Shown: in pieces, positions 33,372 through 43,017 of the stretch | Numbering within the stretch: position 1 is the first letter of the stretch | How the letters are laid out: each line of letters starts with the position of its first letter | Origin: CAYMAZ01 sp964388575 | GTDB taxonomy: Bacteria > Bacteroidota > Bacteroidia > Bacteroidales > DTU049 | Assembly (NCBI GenBank): GCA_964388575.1 | Contig: CAYMAZ010000007.1 | Location: 42,518-106,517, forward strand | Direction of reading: 5' to 3' | DNA: 64,000 bases | Translations under genes and position numbers: made by a program | Notes under the pieces: model-generated | The model's input: only the letters and a program-made list of their open reading frames with translations | What the model was told of the DNA's origin: nothing | The model's database searches: none

Positions 33372-35414
33372 TTATTCAAAGATTACTTTTCTGCAATCAA
33401 TATTTCCATATTCATCATATATTTTAATTGTATAGATGCCTTTTGGATAATGTTGAAGATCAATAACGGACTGAGGATTTTCAATCAGAATAACAAATAC
33501 TTTTTCACCCAAAATATTAAAAACTTCTAAAAAAGTTTTTTCAGACATGGATTCAATTGTAAAAATGCCGGAAGCTGGGTTGGGATATAAATTATAAGAG
33601 CCTGAAGTTCTACTTTCGACAATACCCACATTTGTAATCGTAATACACGAAGATGTGTCTGTACATCCATTTTGTGTGATCATCACAGCATAACTTCCGC
33701 TAACGGAAGCTGTAAATGACTGGTTAATTTCACCGGTTAACGGAATATTTCCATTATTGCAATCCAACCATTGATAGTCAGCAGGATAGGCATTTGCACT
33801 CAGAGTTGCTCCATTAATGGACAAAGATGTGTCAACAGAAAAAATCGTAAGATTGATGGTGATAATGCTATCGCAACCCTCCATGTTAGGAATTGTATCT
33901 TCGTAGGTTCCGCTTTGAATCCATATGTGATTTCCACTGGGAGAAGTGAATGAAAAGCATTCTGTCGGTGAAATCGAAACATACGTGTTTGTACACTGAG
34001 ATATTTTATGAACAAAACAATCATAACCACCGGCAGGTGTTAAATTATATACACCAGATCCAGGGTCAAAATCTACAGCCCCCTGAAAATACCCAGTGGT
34101 ATAAACTTTCCCTAAAGCATCCACTGATATGGAATTCCCCATATCCAGATGTGCGCCACCCATTTTGGTTGCCCAAACAAAATTTCCGGAATCATCAAGT
34201 TTGCTTATGAAAATATCTCCCTGTCCTTCAGATGTGATATTCATAGTGCCATTGTCGGGATTAAAATCTACCGTTCCCTCGAAAAATCCTGTTAAATAAA
34301 TATTTCCGGTTGCATCGAGAGCCATGGAATTTGCATTTGCATAGGAAGTTCCACTCATTTGTTTTGCCCAGACAAAATTACCGGATGCATCCAGTTTGCT
34401 TATGAAAATATCATCATTTCCGGCTGAGTTCAGAGTAAAAACACCACTTCCCGGGTCAAAATCGGCCGCTCCCTGAAAATATCCAGTTGTATATACATTT
34501 CCTGAGTTATCTAATGCAATTGCAGTAGCTTCATCTGAAACAGTTCCCCCCATTTGTTTTGCCCAGATAAAGTTACCGGATGCATCCAATTTACTCACAA
34601 AAATGTCAGCATCTCCTGCTGAAGTAAAATTGAAAGTTCCTGTTCCCGGATTAAAGTCGGCAGTACCCTGAAAGGTACCGGTAGTATATACATTTCCCGA
34701 TCCATCCACAGCAATAGATTTGCCTTTATCCTGAGATGTTCCTCCAAATTGTTTTGCCCAAATAAAATTACCGGATGCATCCAGTTTACTGACAAAGATA
34801 TCACTTTGTCCCGCTGAAGTCAAATTGTTAGTCCCGGTCCCCGGATCAAAATCTACTGTGCCCTGAAACTCCCCTGTGATGTAAACATTACCAGAGCCAT
34901 CCACAGCAACAGACCACCCATAATCATAAGATGATCCGCCCATTTTTTTCGCCCAAACAAAATTTCCGGCAGGATCGAATTTGCAGATAAAAATATCGCC
35001 CTGTCCTGCTGAAGTCAGATTATATGTCCCGGAGCCTGGGTCAAAATCTGCGGTACTTGTAAAGAAACCGGTCAAATAAATATTTCCCTGATTGTCAAGA
35101 GTGATATCAAAAGCAGTGACGCTCCAGGTTCCCAAAATACCTTTTGCCCAGATAAAATTACCGGAATCGTCAAGTTTACTGACAAAAGTACTCCAGTTTC
35201 CCGTAGCTGTCAGATTATAAACCCCTACTCCGGGGTCAAGATCTGCAGTTAATGAAAATTGACCTGTAGTGTAAACATTTCCGTTTGCATCAACGGCTAC
35301 AGCATTACCGTAGTCGAAAGAGGAACCACCCATATGTCTAGCCCACTCAAATATTTGGCCATTGGCACAAATGAAAAATGACAGAAGTATGCCTAAAAGA
35401 AAGAGTTTTTTCAT
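33372..35414 (-). CDS. SBBP beta-propeller repeat protein with T9SS type A sorting domain
   Basis: 680 residues with a 19-residue signal peptide. Residues 22-455 contain seven tandem units of about 60 residues, each running W-A-x-x-(M/F)GG, GNVYTTG-F-x-G-x-x-DFDPG and DIFVSKLDASGN. These are SBBP repeats, likely one seven-bladed propeller. After it comes a Cys-bearing adhesin-like stretch (about 460-590), then a sorting domain from YNLYPNPASGIF to the basic end. The product is expected on the cell surface or secreted. The DNA of the units is itself a tandem repeat, open to recombination. Confidence 0.88.
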   Translation of the reverse strand: MKKLFLLGILLSFFICANGQIFEWARHMGGSSFDYGNAVAVDANGNVYTTGQFSLTADLDPGVGVYNLTATGNWSTFVSKLDDSGNFIWAKGILGTWSVTAFDITLDNQGNIYLTGFFTSTADFDPGSGTYNLTSAGQGDIFICKFDPAGNFVWAKKMGGSSYDYGWSVAVDGSGNVYITGEFQGTVDFDPGTGTNNLTSAGQSDIFVSKLDASGNFIWAKQFGGTSQDKGKSIAVDGSGNVYTTGTFQGTADFNPGTGTFNFTSAGDADIFVSKLDASGNFIWAKQMGGTVSDEATAIALDNSGNVYTTGYFQGAADFDPGSGVFTLNSAGNDDIFISKLDASGNFVWAKQMSGTSYANANSMALDATGNIYLTGFFEGTVDFNPDNGTMNITSEGQGDIFISKLDDSGNFVWATKMGGAHLDMGNSISVDALGKVYTTGYFQGAVDFDPGSGVYNLTPAGGYDCFVHKISQCTNTYVSISPTECFSFTSPSGNHIWIQSGTYEDTIPNMEGCDSIITINLTIFSVDTSLSINGATLSANAYPADYQWLDCNNGNIPLTGEINQSFTASVSGSYAVMITQNGCTDTSSCITITNVGIVESRTSGSYNLYPNPASGIFTIESMSEKTFLEVFNILGEKVFVILIENPQSVIDLQHYPKGIYTIKIYDEYGNIDCRKVIFE

Positions 35415-35460
35415 AATGTTTTAGTTTTAATAGGGGAATATTTGGATTATGATTTAATGT

Positions 35461-36342
35461 TTAAAAATATCTGACACAACGAACATAGCGGCTGTTATCC
35501 TTGTTATCAAACTCCTGGTCACCGGTTGGAAAAAATTGGGTCCATGCATGACCGGAATCATACTGTGTGCTGCTCCAGTAATATGTTCCTGTAAATCCCC
35601 CAATGAGTGAGCGGTTTAAGTAGAGGTGATTCAATTGAATTTTTGCCGGCAAAAACCAGTCGTCATAAGTTTCATGTTCAAGCAGGTCGCAGGCACTGGC
35701 AGCTATCGGTCTCTCAGAACAGTTGTTCACAATTGCATTGGTATTGGAAGAGCCGCCATATGCATTGATTGCCCCTAAGATTGAATCTCCCTGGCAACCC
35801 CAGGGTAGCGTTGACGCTGTCAGATTTGAATTTGAAACAATTAATCCATGTACTTCGCCCGAAACAAATCCCGGATCCCCGAATTGGAGAATATATCCAA
35901 TGACTCCTCCCTGATATATTTGTCCGATGGCAAGCAATGACTCATCACCTGTAGTAAATGACATTGTACTTCCGTAACCTGTTCCGTTGCTGTTTGTTGC
36001 ATAGGCTCTGATATAATAGGTTGTCAGACTATTTAATCCCTTGATGTAGCTGGTAAAGTTGCCTGCCCCAGTGCCATCTGCTGTTTTGCTATCTGCTATG
36101 GTTGGTGTCATTCCTGTACTCCAGCACACTCCACGTGAAGTCACAGTTGCGCCACCATCATTTGTGATTTCTCCGCCGCAGTATGCGGTTGTCGGTGTGA
36201 TGGCAGAGACTGACTTTGTTGATAACACCGGAACTTGTCCCTTGGTGTCATCGGGGTCTTCTTTTTTACATCCGGCATTCTGCAGCAGAAAAATACTTGA
36301 TGTTAAGAATAAAATAATTACAAGATGGAATTTTTTTTTCAT
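35461..36342 (-). CDS. Lipoprotein with fibronectin-like and DUF1566 domains
   Basis: 293 residues. A signal peptide ends in lipobox LLQNAGC (lipidated Cys near residue 25). Residues 38-130 form a fibronectin type III-like sandwich (TPTTAYCGGEITNDGGATVTSRG onward). Residues 140-293 resemble DUF1566/Lcl C-terminal domains: DDWFLPAKIQLNHLYLNR, GTYYWSST, and a final NSRYVRCVRYF. Such proteins are outer-surface lipoproteins of unknown role in Bacteroidota, sometimes multicopy. It is 46 bases upstream of the propeller gene on the same strand, so co-expression is possible. Confidence 0.8.
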   Translation of the reverse strand: MKKKFHLVIILFLTSSIFLLQNAGCKKEDPDDTKGQVPVLSTKSVSAITPTTAYCGGEITNDGGATVTSRGVCWSTGMTPTIADSKTADGTGAGNFTSYIKGLNSLTTYYIRAYATNSNGTGYGSTMSFTTGDESLLAIGQIYQGGVIGYILQFGDPGFVSGEVHGLIVSNSNLTASTLPWGCQGDSILGAINAYGGSSNTNAIVNNCSERPIAASACDLLEHETYDDWFLPAKIQLNHLYLNRSLIGGFTGTYYWSSTQYDSGHAWTQFFPTGDQEFDNKDNSRYVRCVRYF

Positions 36343-36406
36343 GGAATTTTAATTAAGAATGATTATATAATAATATTAAATAAGACAATTGTGAAAATAT
36401 TTCCTA

Positions 36407-36414
36407 CAAATATA
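36407..36414 (-). promoter_or_regulatory. -7 element for the DUF1566 lipoprotein gene
   Basis: Minus-strand TATATTTG, 64 bases upstream of the ATG at 36342, in a very AT-rich leader. Confidence 0.4.
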
Positions 36415-36494
36415 AAACATATTTATATAAAAATGATGTAAATTGAAAAAATTTATCATTCAGTATGAAATTATACAGATGGATATTCCTGAAA

Positions 36495-37331
36495 TCAATC
36501 GATGCTATTTATGTATAGTTCAATTTCATCTGTATTTGCAAATGTCTGGAACGGACGTGAGACAAAAGGAGGGTAGGGCATCATCTGTGGTACAAACATT
36601 TGTTCTGAGCTGATGTCATCACCGTAGCATGGTGTTTGTCGAAATTCGCCGTATCCTCTTGATTTCAAAATAACAGCCAGAGGGCCATATACAGCTACCT
36701 GCAGACCTGTTTCTTCACTTTCATAAAGATCCATATCATTAAGTCTCATTTTTACCTTTTTACCTTTTATCCAGCTTTCAGGACAGAATCCATTCCATGA
36801 TTCGAGTGCCTTTCTCTGGCGCACTGTCTGTGACCCTTCTTCTTTATTCCGCATCACATTTTTCAGTAATAAATTGTAAATGTCAGATAATCCACTATGT
36901 TGAAACCCTTCAAGAATTTTCTCAATAATACTTTCTTTACGAATGAGCTGTGCTGACTTTTTATCTCCGTATGAGTTAAAAGTTATGAGCTCCCATTCAG
37001 GAGTGTTCATCATGCTTGAAAATAACCATTTAAACAACTGTTCATAAGCCTGACTTAACTTCTTTTCAACCAGCGATTTGTATGCTTCAGGTATTTCCAT
37101 TCTGTAATAGGTAAACCATAGGGGATTTTTTATACTCAGATCTTCAAGAAAGTCACTGAAAGTTGAATAATATGGATTCATTTTAACCATAGAACAGTTT
37201 TCATCTGCGTTAACCCGAAATGTGCCGGGGCCTTCCAAATACACGTATATATCGAATCCGAAATCTTCTGTTCCCATACAATGACTTCCCATAAATCTTG
37301 CGATAGGTTCGTTTGGTTTGTGATCTTTCAT
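36495..37331 (-). CDS. Hypothetical protein, 278 residues
   Basis: Not recognised. Cytoplasmic by appearance: no signal peptide or membrane helix. The chain mixes helices and strands, with an aromatic-rich front (FDIYVYLEGPGTFRV) and a helical centre (VEKKLSQAYEQLFKWLFSS). KGKKVKMRLNDMDLYES and a Tyr/Pro-rich C-terminus follow. The ATG at 37331 (MKDHKPNEPIARFMG) is preferred; the alternative at 37346 is TTG and overlaps a -7 element (37344-37351), which would leave only a very short leader. It is flanked by the DUF1566 lipoprotein and the C69 peptidase on the same strand, with gaps over 150 bases on both sides. Confidence 0.7.
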   Translation of the reverse strand: MKDHKPNEPIARFMGSHCMGTEDFGFDIYVYLEGPGTFRVNADENCSMVKMNPYYSTFSDFLEDLSIKNPLWFTYYRMEIPEAYKSLVEKKLSQAYEQLFKWLFSSMMNTPEWELITFNSYGDKKSAQLIRKESIIEKILEGFQHSGLSDIYNLLLKNVMRNKEEGSQTVRQRKALESWNGFCPESWIKGKKVKMRLNDMDLYESEETGLQVAVYGPLAVILKSRGYGEFRQTPCYGDDISSEQMFVPQMMPYPPFVSRPFQTFANTDEIELYINSID

Positions 37332-37343
37332 CTTGTTTTTTGA

Positions 37344-37351
37344 CAAAATTA
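37344..37351 (-). promoter_or_regulatory. -7 element for the 278-residue protein gene
   Basis: Minus-strand TAATTTTG, about 13 bases from the ATG at 37331. The leader would be very short. Confidence 0.4.
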
Positions 37352-37530
37352 CATTTGGTTTGAGTCAACTTATGACACACACAAAAAAAAATTTAAAAAA
37401 TCCATTAATCCAATATGCAAAACACAAAATATAAGAAGGGTACGACAAATGATCTTTAGTGTAAATTTTCTGCTTCTGAAAAAACGCATTCAATTGTTGT
37501 TCATCTGGAGCAAAATACTGAAAGAAGAAT

Positions 37531-39276
37531 TTATCTGTAACGAAACCGTTCACCGGTTTGCTGAATGATCAATTGTTTCCATTCATCAGGATAGTCAATG
37601 TGCCTGGGAGAAAGTGGATTTCCCCATGGATTACGAAGAAACTCACCGTCTTTTTCCTGCTTGACATTTCCGTCCATATATTTGACGAGTAAAAACTCAA
37701 AAAGACGATGCCATCTCTCAACGGTTGTATTACCTGCATTCACAGAAAAGCTGGTCAGTATTTCCCTGAGCGCCTCAACATTGTCCGGATTTTCTTTCAG
37801 GAATGTCAGAGCACGCTGATCATTTTCTGTAACTGCTTTGAAAAATCCGGTTTCCAGTTCGTTTTGAACTTTTTTTAGGTCCTGAATCATCAGGTCATAT
37901 CTGAGATATACAAAATTAGACACCTTATTGAATGCCCAGAAGGCAGAAGTTGGAGAGTAGGTTAGGATATCTCCGTTGCCTTCAGCATAACTTTCAGGAA
38001 TCATCGTGATTCCACAATACATGGGAACATACACAGTAGATCCCGCATCATCAACGCTGAACCATATAATTCCGCCAAGGGGATCGGGCAACCATGAGCG
38101 TGCCTGAGCAATGTACGAAAATCCGGTTTGCTGTGTCATTGTCGCTCGTTCATGAAAATAAGTACCATCTTCATATTTCCAGGTAAGCGGACGCCATCGA
38201 TATGGGCATCCGTGGGGTCCGGCACCGATATCCTTTGTCATATCGAATTCAGTATTTTGAAGATAATCACGTTTGCTGTCAATAAGGTCTGAGACACTGA
38301 GTTTGCGGTTTGGTTTGATGTACAGAGGTATGCGGTTTTTCAGATCAAATCCTGCTGCATAGTCTTTATATTGCTCCATATCATCATTGAATCTTCTGAA
38401 AAATGCCCAAACACGTATTTCACAAAAACGGGCTGCCCCGAAATCCACTGGCGCATATACATCAGAAAAGCTGAATTCATTGTTCTTTCCGTCAAAATAT
38501 TTTTTACTTCTTGCAAAGTCAATCACATCATGTGCATACACAACTTCAACTTCCGGGTTATTGATCAGTTTCATGTTTTTTGAACTGATTGATTTTTTGC
38601 CGTCATGAAGAGGGAAATTCATGATTCGGGCATGGTTGGCATGTGCAGATATATAACCATCTGGTATGCGTATTGCAACCCAGACAGCGCCTTTATTTTT
38701 ATTTACCAATTGTCCTGATTTTTTATCAGGGACCATTTCTGTTCCTTTTCCGATGATTTCCATGATCCACACTTCGTTTTTGTCAGCAATGGAAAATGAT
38801 TCACCAGAGCTGTGATATCCATATTTTTCAACCAGTTCAGCGATGATCTGAATGGCTTCACGTGCTGTTTTTGCACGGTCAAGCGCGATAAACATTAGTG
38901 CTGCATAATCCATCAATCCTGTTGTGTCCTGTAATTCGGATCTTCCACCGAAGGTTGTTTCGCCCATCGAAACCTGATGCTCATTAATAAATCCGATAAC
39001 GTTATATGTTATAGGAGCCTGCGGAATTTTTGTGATCAGCCTGTTTGTACTTCTGTCACGTACCTCAACGGTTACATCAGGACCCCAGATACCTCCTTTG
39101 CGGAAATATAATTCACCATATCTGATGTGAGAGTCTGCAGCATATGATATCATGGTGGAGCCATCAACGGATGCCCCTTTGGTTATTAAAAAGTTAGTGC
39201 ATGCCTGCAGTTGTTTGCCGGCAATGGAAGTCATTATTATCAGACAAATTGTTCCAAATTTTTTAAAATGCCTCAT
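37531..39276 (-). CDS. C69-family dipeptidase, exported
   Basis: 581 residues. A signal peptide (about 1-25) is followed directly by the N-terminal nucleophile Cys26 in ACTNFLITKGASVDGSTMI, as in Ntn hydrolases of family C69 (PepD-like). Further family segments are GETTFGGRSEL, GESFSIADKNEVWIMEIIGKG and WVAIRIPDGYISAHANHARI. The mature enzyme probably exposes Cys26 as its new N-terminus after export and cleaves dipeptides in the periplasm or outside. Length agrees with Bacteroidota members. A -7 element is at 39307-39314. Confidence 0.9.
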   Translation of the reverse strand: MRHFKKFGTICLIIMTSIAGKQLQACTNFLITKGASVDGSTMISYAADSHIRYGELYFRKGGIWGPDVTVEVRDRSTNRLITKIPQAPITYNVIGFINEHQVSMGETTFGGRSELQDTTGLMDYAALMFIALDRAKTAREAIQIIAELVEKYGYHSSGESFSIADKNEVWIMEIIGKGTEMVPDKKSGQLVNKNKGAVWVAIRIPDGYISAHANHARIMNFPLHDGKKSISSKNMKLINNPEVEVVYAHDVIDFARSKKYFDGKNNEFSFSDVYAPVDFGAARFCEIRVWAFFRRFNDDMEQYKDYAAGFDLKNRIPLYIKPNRKLSVSDLIDSKRDYLQNTEFDMTKDIGAGPHGCPYRWRPLTWKYEDGTYFHERATMTQQTGFSYIAQARSWLPDPLGGIIWFSVDDAGSTVYVPMYCGITMIPESYAEGNGDILTYSPTSAFWAFNKVSNFVYLRYDLMIQDLKKVQNELETGFFKAVTENDQRALTFLKENPDNVEALREILTSFSVNAGNTTVERWHRLFEFLLVKYMDGNVKQEKDGEFLRNPWGNPLSPRHIDYPDEWKQLIIQQTGERFRYR

Positions 39277-39306
39277 TTTGATAATGTTTTAATATTTTGA
39301 AAACTG

Positions 39307-39314
39307 CAAATATA
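39307..39314 (-). promoter_or_regulatory. -7 element for the C69 dipeptidase gene
   Basis: Minus-strand TATATTTG, 30 bases upstream of the ATG at 39276. Confidence 0.5.
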
Positions 39315-39398
39315 TGAAAGATGTGATTTATTGAAAGAAAAATTGACCACTTATGAAATTACTGAATATAAGAGAGCGACATTTTTCAACAGGATATT

Positions 39399-39431
39399 AA
39401 AAAAAGGAAGCTGTATTATATGTCAGCTTCC
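39399..39431 (-). terminator. Intrinsic terminator of the TonB receptor gene
   Basis: On the minus strand GGAAGCTG and CAGCTTCC form an 8-bp stem around a 10-base loop, followed by seven T (39405-39399). It lies 43 bases after the receptor stop. Confidence 0.8.
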
Positions 39432-39473
39432 ATTTAAAAAAAGTTTGATTTCACGCTCCGAAAGCTCGGTTGT

Positions 39474-41882
39474 TTAAAAATTCGCAAGGAAAGAAATAAC
39501 AAAATTTCTTCCGGGTGCGGTTATTCCTGAGGAATATGGCCTGTATCGCTCATTCATGATGTTTTCAATACCGGCGGTAATATTCAAGAAAGATGTGGCT
39601 TGCCAGGCAATCCTGAAATTCAGGGTTTGCCAGGCAGGAGACCAGGGATTTCCATTGTTATCAGCAGCATACATATATGGCTTGTCCTGTTCAGAAGGGG
39701 CTAAATTGTCGTTTATAATTTGTCCGTTAAATACAAAAGAAATTTCAGATCTGATTTTGTTCTTTCCATATGTCAGTTTTGCAATTCCGTATAAAGGAGC
39801 TGCATGTCTGAGTGGTGCTGTTTTTCCGTTGTCGAGTTCTTCTTTGCCTTTCTGCCAGTTTAGGGCGCCGTAAAATCCAAATCCTGCAGGAAGTTTGACT
39901 TCAAGATTTGCTGAGAGTCCGTAAACGTGTGCAAAGGCTGCATTCTGAATTGCCTGAACCTTACTCATTTCTCCATCGTAAATGATACTATCTGCGCCAT
40001 TCAGAATGTAATCCCGTCTTACAAGTGCATTTTGAAGATACGTAAAATATCCTGAAACATCAACTCTTGCAAATTGTCCAAAAATTTTGGTTATACCAAG
40101 TTCTGCACTGTATGCATATTCAGGATGTAAATCCGGATTTGGCACTACAACACTACCGGGTTCTGATTCAAACACTTTGCCCATGTCATCTATGTTTGGA
40201 GCCCTGAACCCACTTGTTAAATTCGAGCTAAACTGCCAGTGTTCATTGGGTCTGAAGACAAGTCCTGCACTTCCGTTCAATGTGCCGGTACTGAGATCTG
40301 ACTCCGTGAAAGGAAATGGATAAAACATTGTGTCAAAGACTGAATGCGCAATAATGTGGCTGTATCTTAATCCAACAGGCATATTCAGTTTGCTGCCGAT
40401 TTTTTGTTTATGAAGTGCATATAAAGCAAAACTATTCCAGGTTGAACCATCAGGATAACGTGTCCCGACAGATTCTGTTTCTCCGGTTACCCTGTTGACT
40501 CGTTTTGCTTCGGAATTGATCGTATTCAACATGCTTTCAAGTCCATACATTAATACGCCCTGTTTTGTCATTTTTCTTGAAAAATCGAGATTGGCAGATA
40601 GAACACGGACATTTTCACGTTGTGTTCTGAGCCAGTCATTATTGAATTTTCTATCATTTCGGCTTTCTTCAAAATCCTGAAAAGCAAAAGTAAGAACTGC
40701 TTTGTCGTAGAGTTTATTAAACCCATGATGTGTAACATTCAGAGAGTGCATCATCCATTTCTGAGGGCCGTAGTACCATTCAGCACTGCGAAGTGTTGGT
40801 CCGCTGTACTCAAGTAGTCGATCATATCTTGGAACATTGCTAGTTGAGTTGTAAATAAGTGAATAGGTCAGATCAAGGTTGTCATTTGGTTTGTACCGAA
40901 TTTTTTGCATGAAATTATATGCTGAATACCCTGAAAACTTTTGTATTTCAGGGTCAGGATTGACAAACATACTGTCTTTACCAAAAACGGTTTCAGCATA
41001 ATGTGGCCTGAGATATTCTTCAGGGCCCCTGCTTCCCATTTTCAGATCGTCAAAGTCGGATGCTCCGACAACAGTCATAAATGCCCATTTTTTCAACCCG
41101 ATGTTGAGGCTGAGCTGCCCTGTTTTCTCATTGTTTGAAGAAGACCAGCGTGTCATGGCCTTGCCGTATATCTGTGCATGATCGGTTGCACTAAAGCCGG
41201 GTTCAAATGTTGAAAAGCTCATCACTCCACCAATTGCATCACTGCCAAAAGCAACGGAGCCGGGGCCGAAAATTACTTCAGCCCGTTCAATATTAAACGG
41301 ATCAACAGAAATGACATTTTGCAGATTTCCGCTTCTGAAAATGGCATTGTTCATTCTTACTCCATCAACAACAATCAGGATTCGGTTTGCTGCAAATCCT
41401 CTGATCATCGGACTGCCTCCACCCAACTGACTCTTCTGCACAAAAACATTACCGCCAGATGCAAGCATATCAGCCGATGTTTGTGGATTCTGAAATGCAA
41501 TATCAGCTGGTTGAATCACATACATCTGTTCGGGTGAAGCAGAGTTGCCCTGTTGCCAACGTATGGCAGAGACTTCAAAAGGTTTCAGCATGACTGGTCC
41601 GGGGACAAGAAATACTTTATATTTCGAGTCCTTCAACTGTTTATGAGTAACAAAAACCGGATCGTAGCCCAGCAAACTGATGTAAAGAGAATCGTTTTCG
41701 CCGCTCAGAGAAACAGTAACCTGACCGGCAGGATTTGTAATTAAAGACGTTTTCAGTTGCACATTGTGGACACTGGCAAACTCAAGCGGGCGGCCTGTAA
41801 TATTGTCTTTGACAGTTATCAGTTGAGCAGATGAATACAAACATAACAACATGCCAAAGCATGTGAAGTATATTCTTCTCAT
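39474..41882 (-). CDS. TonB-dependent receptor (heme/hemoglobin or metallophore-like type)
   Basis: 802 residues: signal peptide (about 1-19), CarboxypepD_reg-like domain (20-95), plug with SADMLASGGNVFVQKSQ, GGGSPMIRGFAANRILIVVDGVRMNNAIFR and FGPGSVAFGSDAIGG, and barrel ending NFVISFLANF with terminal Phe. The plug sequence is that of the group including TonB-dependent hemoglobin, transferrin and related receptors, but the ligand cannot be fixed. The gene upstream on the same strand (41946-42488) encodes a small membrane-anchored protein 64 bases away and may be part of the same transcript. A clear terminator follows. Confidence 0.9.
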   Translation of the reverse strand: MRRIYFTCFGMLLCLYSSAQLITVKDNITGRPLEFASVHNVQLKTSLITNPAGQVTVSLSGENDSLYISLLGYDPVFVTHKQLKDSKYKVFLVPGPVMLKPFEVSAIRWQQGNSASPEQMYVIQPADIAFQNPQTSADMLASGGNVFVQKSQLGGGSPMIRGFAANRILIVVDGVRMNNAIFRSGNLQNVISVDPFNIERAEVIFGPGSVAFGSDAIGGVMSFSTFEPGFSATDHAQIYGKAMTRWSSSNNEKTGQLSLNIGLKKWAFMTVVGASDFDDLKMGSRGPEEYLRPHYAETVFGKDSMFVNPDPEIQKFSGYSAYNFMQKIRYKPNDNLDLTYSLIYNSTSNVPRYDRLLEYSGPTLRSAEWYYGPQKWMMHSLNVTHHGFNKLYDKAVLTFAFQDFEESRNDRKFNNDWLRTQRENVRVLSANLDFSRKMTKQGVLMYGLESMLNTINSEAKRVNRVTGETESVGTRYPDGSTWNSFALYALHKQKIGSKLNMPVGLRYSHIIAHSVFDTMFYPFPFTESDLSTGTLNGSAGLVFRPNEHWQFSSNLTSGFRAPNIDDMGKVFESEPGSVVVPNPDLHPEYAYSAELGITKIFGQFARVDVSGYFTYLQNALVRRDYILNGADSIIYDGEMSKVQAIQNAAFAHVYGLSANLEVKLPAGFGFYGALNWQKGKEELDNGKTAPLRHAAPLYGIAKLTYGKNKIRSEISFVFNGQIINDNLAPSEQDKPYMYAADNNGNPWSPAWQTLNFRIAWQATSFLNITAGIENIMNERYRPYSSGITAPGRNFVISFLANF

Positions 41883-41945
41883 GTTAAATTAATGATTAAA
41901 TGATTAAACAAATCAGTGAGTTTTATACAATTGATAAAAAACACA

Positions 41946-42488
41946 TTACGCTTCAGGTGGTGGAGTGTCAGGAGGAGTTAAGCAGAAAGTATATCGTGTA
42001 TTTAAATAATTGTATAATAGACAATTATTGCTGATTGTAATGTGCAGTTGTGAATTATTTTGAAAGAAAAAGGAAGACATGACATGCTGGAGAATTTTTC
42101 TGTGTGTTTGAAGAGGTTCATTTGTCTGAAGGCCTTTGTCCACCATTTTATCAAGTTTGGCAAATAGCCCTGATTCTTTGACATCATGAATACAAATATA
42201 AACCAATTCACCGTTCACACTTTGTTCTTCAAGAATATCGTACATCTCTCCCCTGTATCTGAATTCTTTGTTATGGATCCATTTGAGATTTGCTGCATCT
42301 TTCTCTAGCTCAGAAGCAAAAAAAGTAATTCGTTCATTTTCCGGGACTCCATTCTTAATATGCCATTTCATTTCCTTTCGAACAAGATGTTGCTGGTGCC
42401 TGAAGACAATATAGGGTGTCCAGGATAAAAATATCATGTAAACAATAAGGGTGCAAGAAAGTATTCGTTTGAAATGAATCACATGCAA
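41946..42488 (-). CDS. Small single-span membrane protein of unknown function upstream of TonB receptor
   Basis: Up to 180 residues. One N-terminal hydrophobic helix (ILSCTLIVYMIFLSWTPYIVF) is followed by RHQQHLVRKEMKWHI and a domain with FYR-type segment KEFRYRGEMYDILEEQ. The tail ends in Pro-rich TPPDTPPPEA. Start is uncertain: the open frame begins with TTG at 42488, GTG lies at 42482, and the first ATG (42437) is inside the helix. Similar small proteins sit beside TonB receptors in some Bacteroidota, suggesting a metal or cofactor uptake role, but no named domain is seen. Confidence 0.6.
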   Translation of the reverse strand: MHVIHFKRILSCTLIVYMIFLSWTPYIVFRHQQHLVRKEMKWHIKNGVPENERITFFASELEKDAANLKWIHNKEFRYRGEMYDILEEQSVNGELVYICIHDVKESGLFAKLDKMVDKGLQTNEPLQTHRKILQHVMSSFFFQNNSQLHITISNNCLLYNYLNTRYTFCLTPPDTPPPEA

Positions 42489-42569
42489 AAGTAATTTTTT
42501 TTGATAAATATAAAAAGCAATTACGGCTTGTTTTTTGCGGCGTTGACAAATATTATAATATACAAAATT

Positions 42570-42953
42570 ATGAAAACAAAAATTTCCATAGGGTTCCTTG
42601 TGATACTCATGTGTTGTATATCATGCGATACTGATTCAATTTCTTTATATCCGGGGGGTGGTGCCCCTGAGTCAAACAGCTTTCTGATAAATGGCATCGT
42701 GATGGATTCTGATACAATGCAAGGTGTTGAAAACATTAAGATTTTGATGAAGCCTGAAGGAATAAGGGATACATTGGAAAGATATTCAGATTCAACCGGA
42801 GTGTTTGTATTTCGGTTTAACAGAAACTATGGAGATTTTGCTAAGTTTATGTTTCATGACACAACTGGTGTGTATGCAGATTTTGACACACTACTTTATT
42901 TTTCAGGAAGAGATTTCAATAATGGAGTTCGAGAATTATTTGTAAATTTGTAA
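42570..42953 (+). CDS. Putative lipoprotein with carboxypeptidase-regulatory-like domain
   Basis: 127 residues from the ATG at 42570: signal peptide with lipobox MCCISC (lipidated Cys near residue 16), then a Gly-rich linker (YPGGGAPESN) and a small beta-sandwich (FLINGIVMDSDTMQGVENIKILM, GVFVFRFNR). The layout resembles the short lipoproteins that accompany radical-SAM genes in Bacteroidota, but no radical-SAM gene is next to it here. Anchored in the envelope; role unknown. No clear -7 element is visible. It is followed 64 bases later by comB. Confidence 0.65.
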   Translation: MKTKISIGFLVILMCCISCDTDSISLYPGGGAPESNSFLINGIVMDSDTMQGVENIKILMKPEGIRDTLERYSDSTGVFVFRFNRNYGDFAKFMFHDTTGVYADFDTLLYFSGRDFNNGVRELFVNL

Positions 42954-43017
42954 CTTGCATTGATCGCTGCAAAGTGGTGATACAGGCATACTCAGAAAGA
43001 CATTCTAAATCTATTGT

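Noticed and set aside
33372..35414. Regular repeats suggesting CRISPR or satellite DNA
   Set aside because: The repeats are about 180 bases, in frame and encode beta-propeller blades.
33116..36342. Genomic island inserted at tRNA-Arg
   Set aside because: No integrase, no repeated tRNA end and no clear composition shift are visible in the window.
37365..37553. Minus-strand frame of 62 codons between the hypothetical gene and the C69 peptidase
   Set aside because: Its Phe/Lys-rich content reflects AT-rich spacer, it overlaps the peptidase end, and has no promoter or ribosome site.
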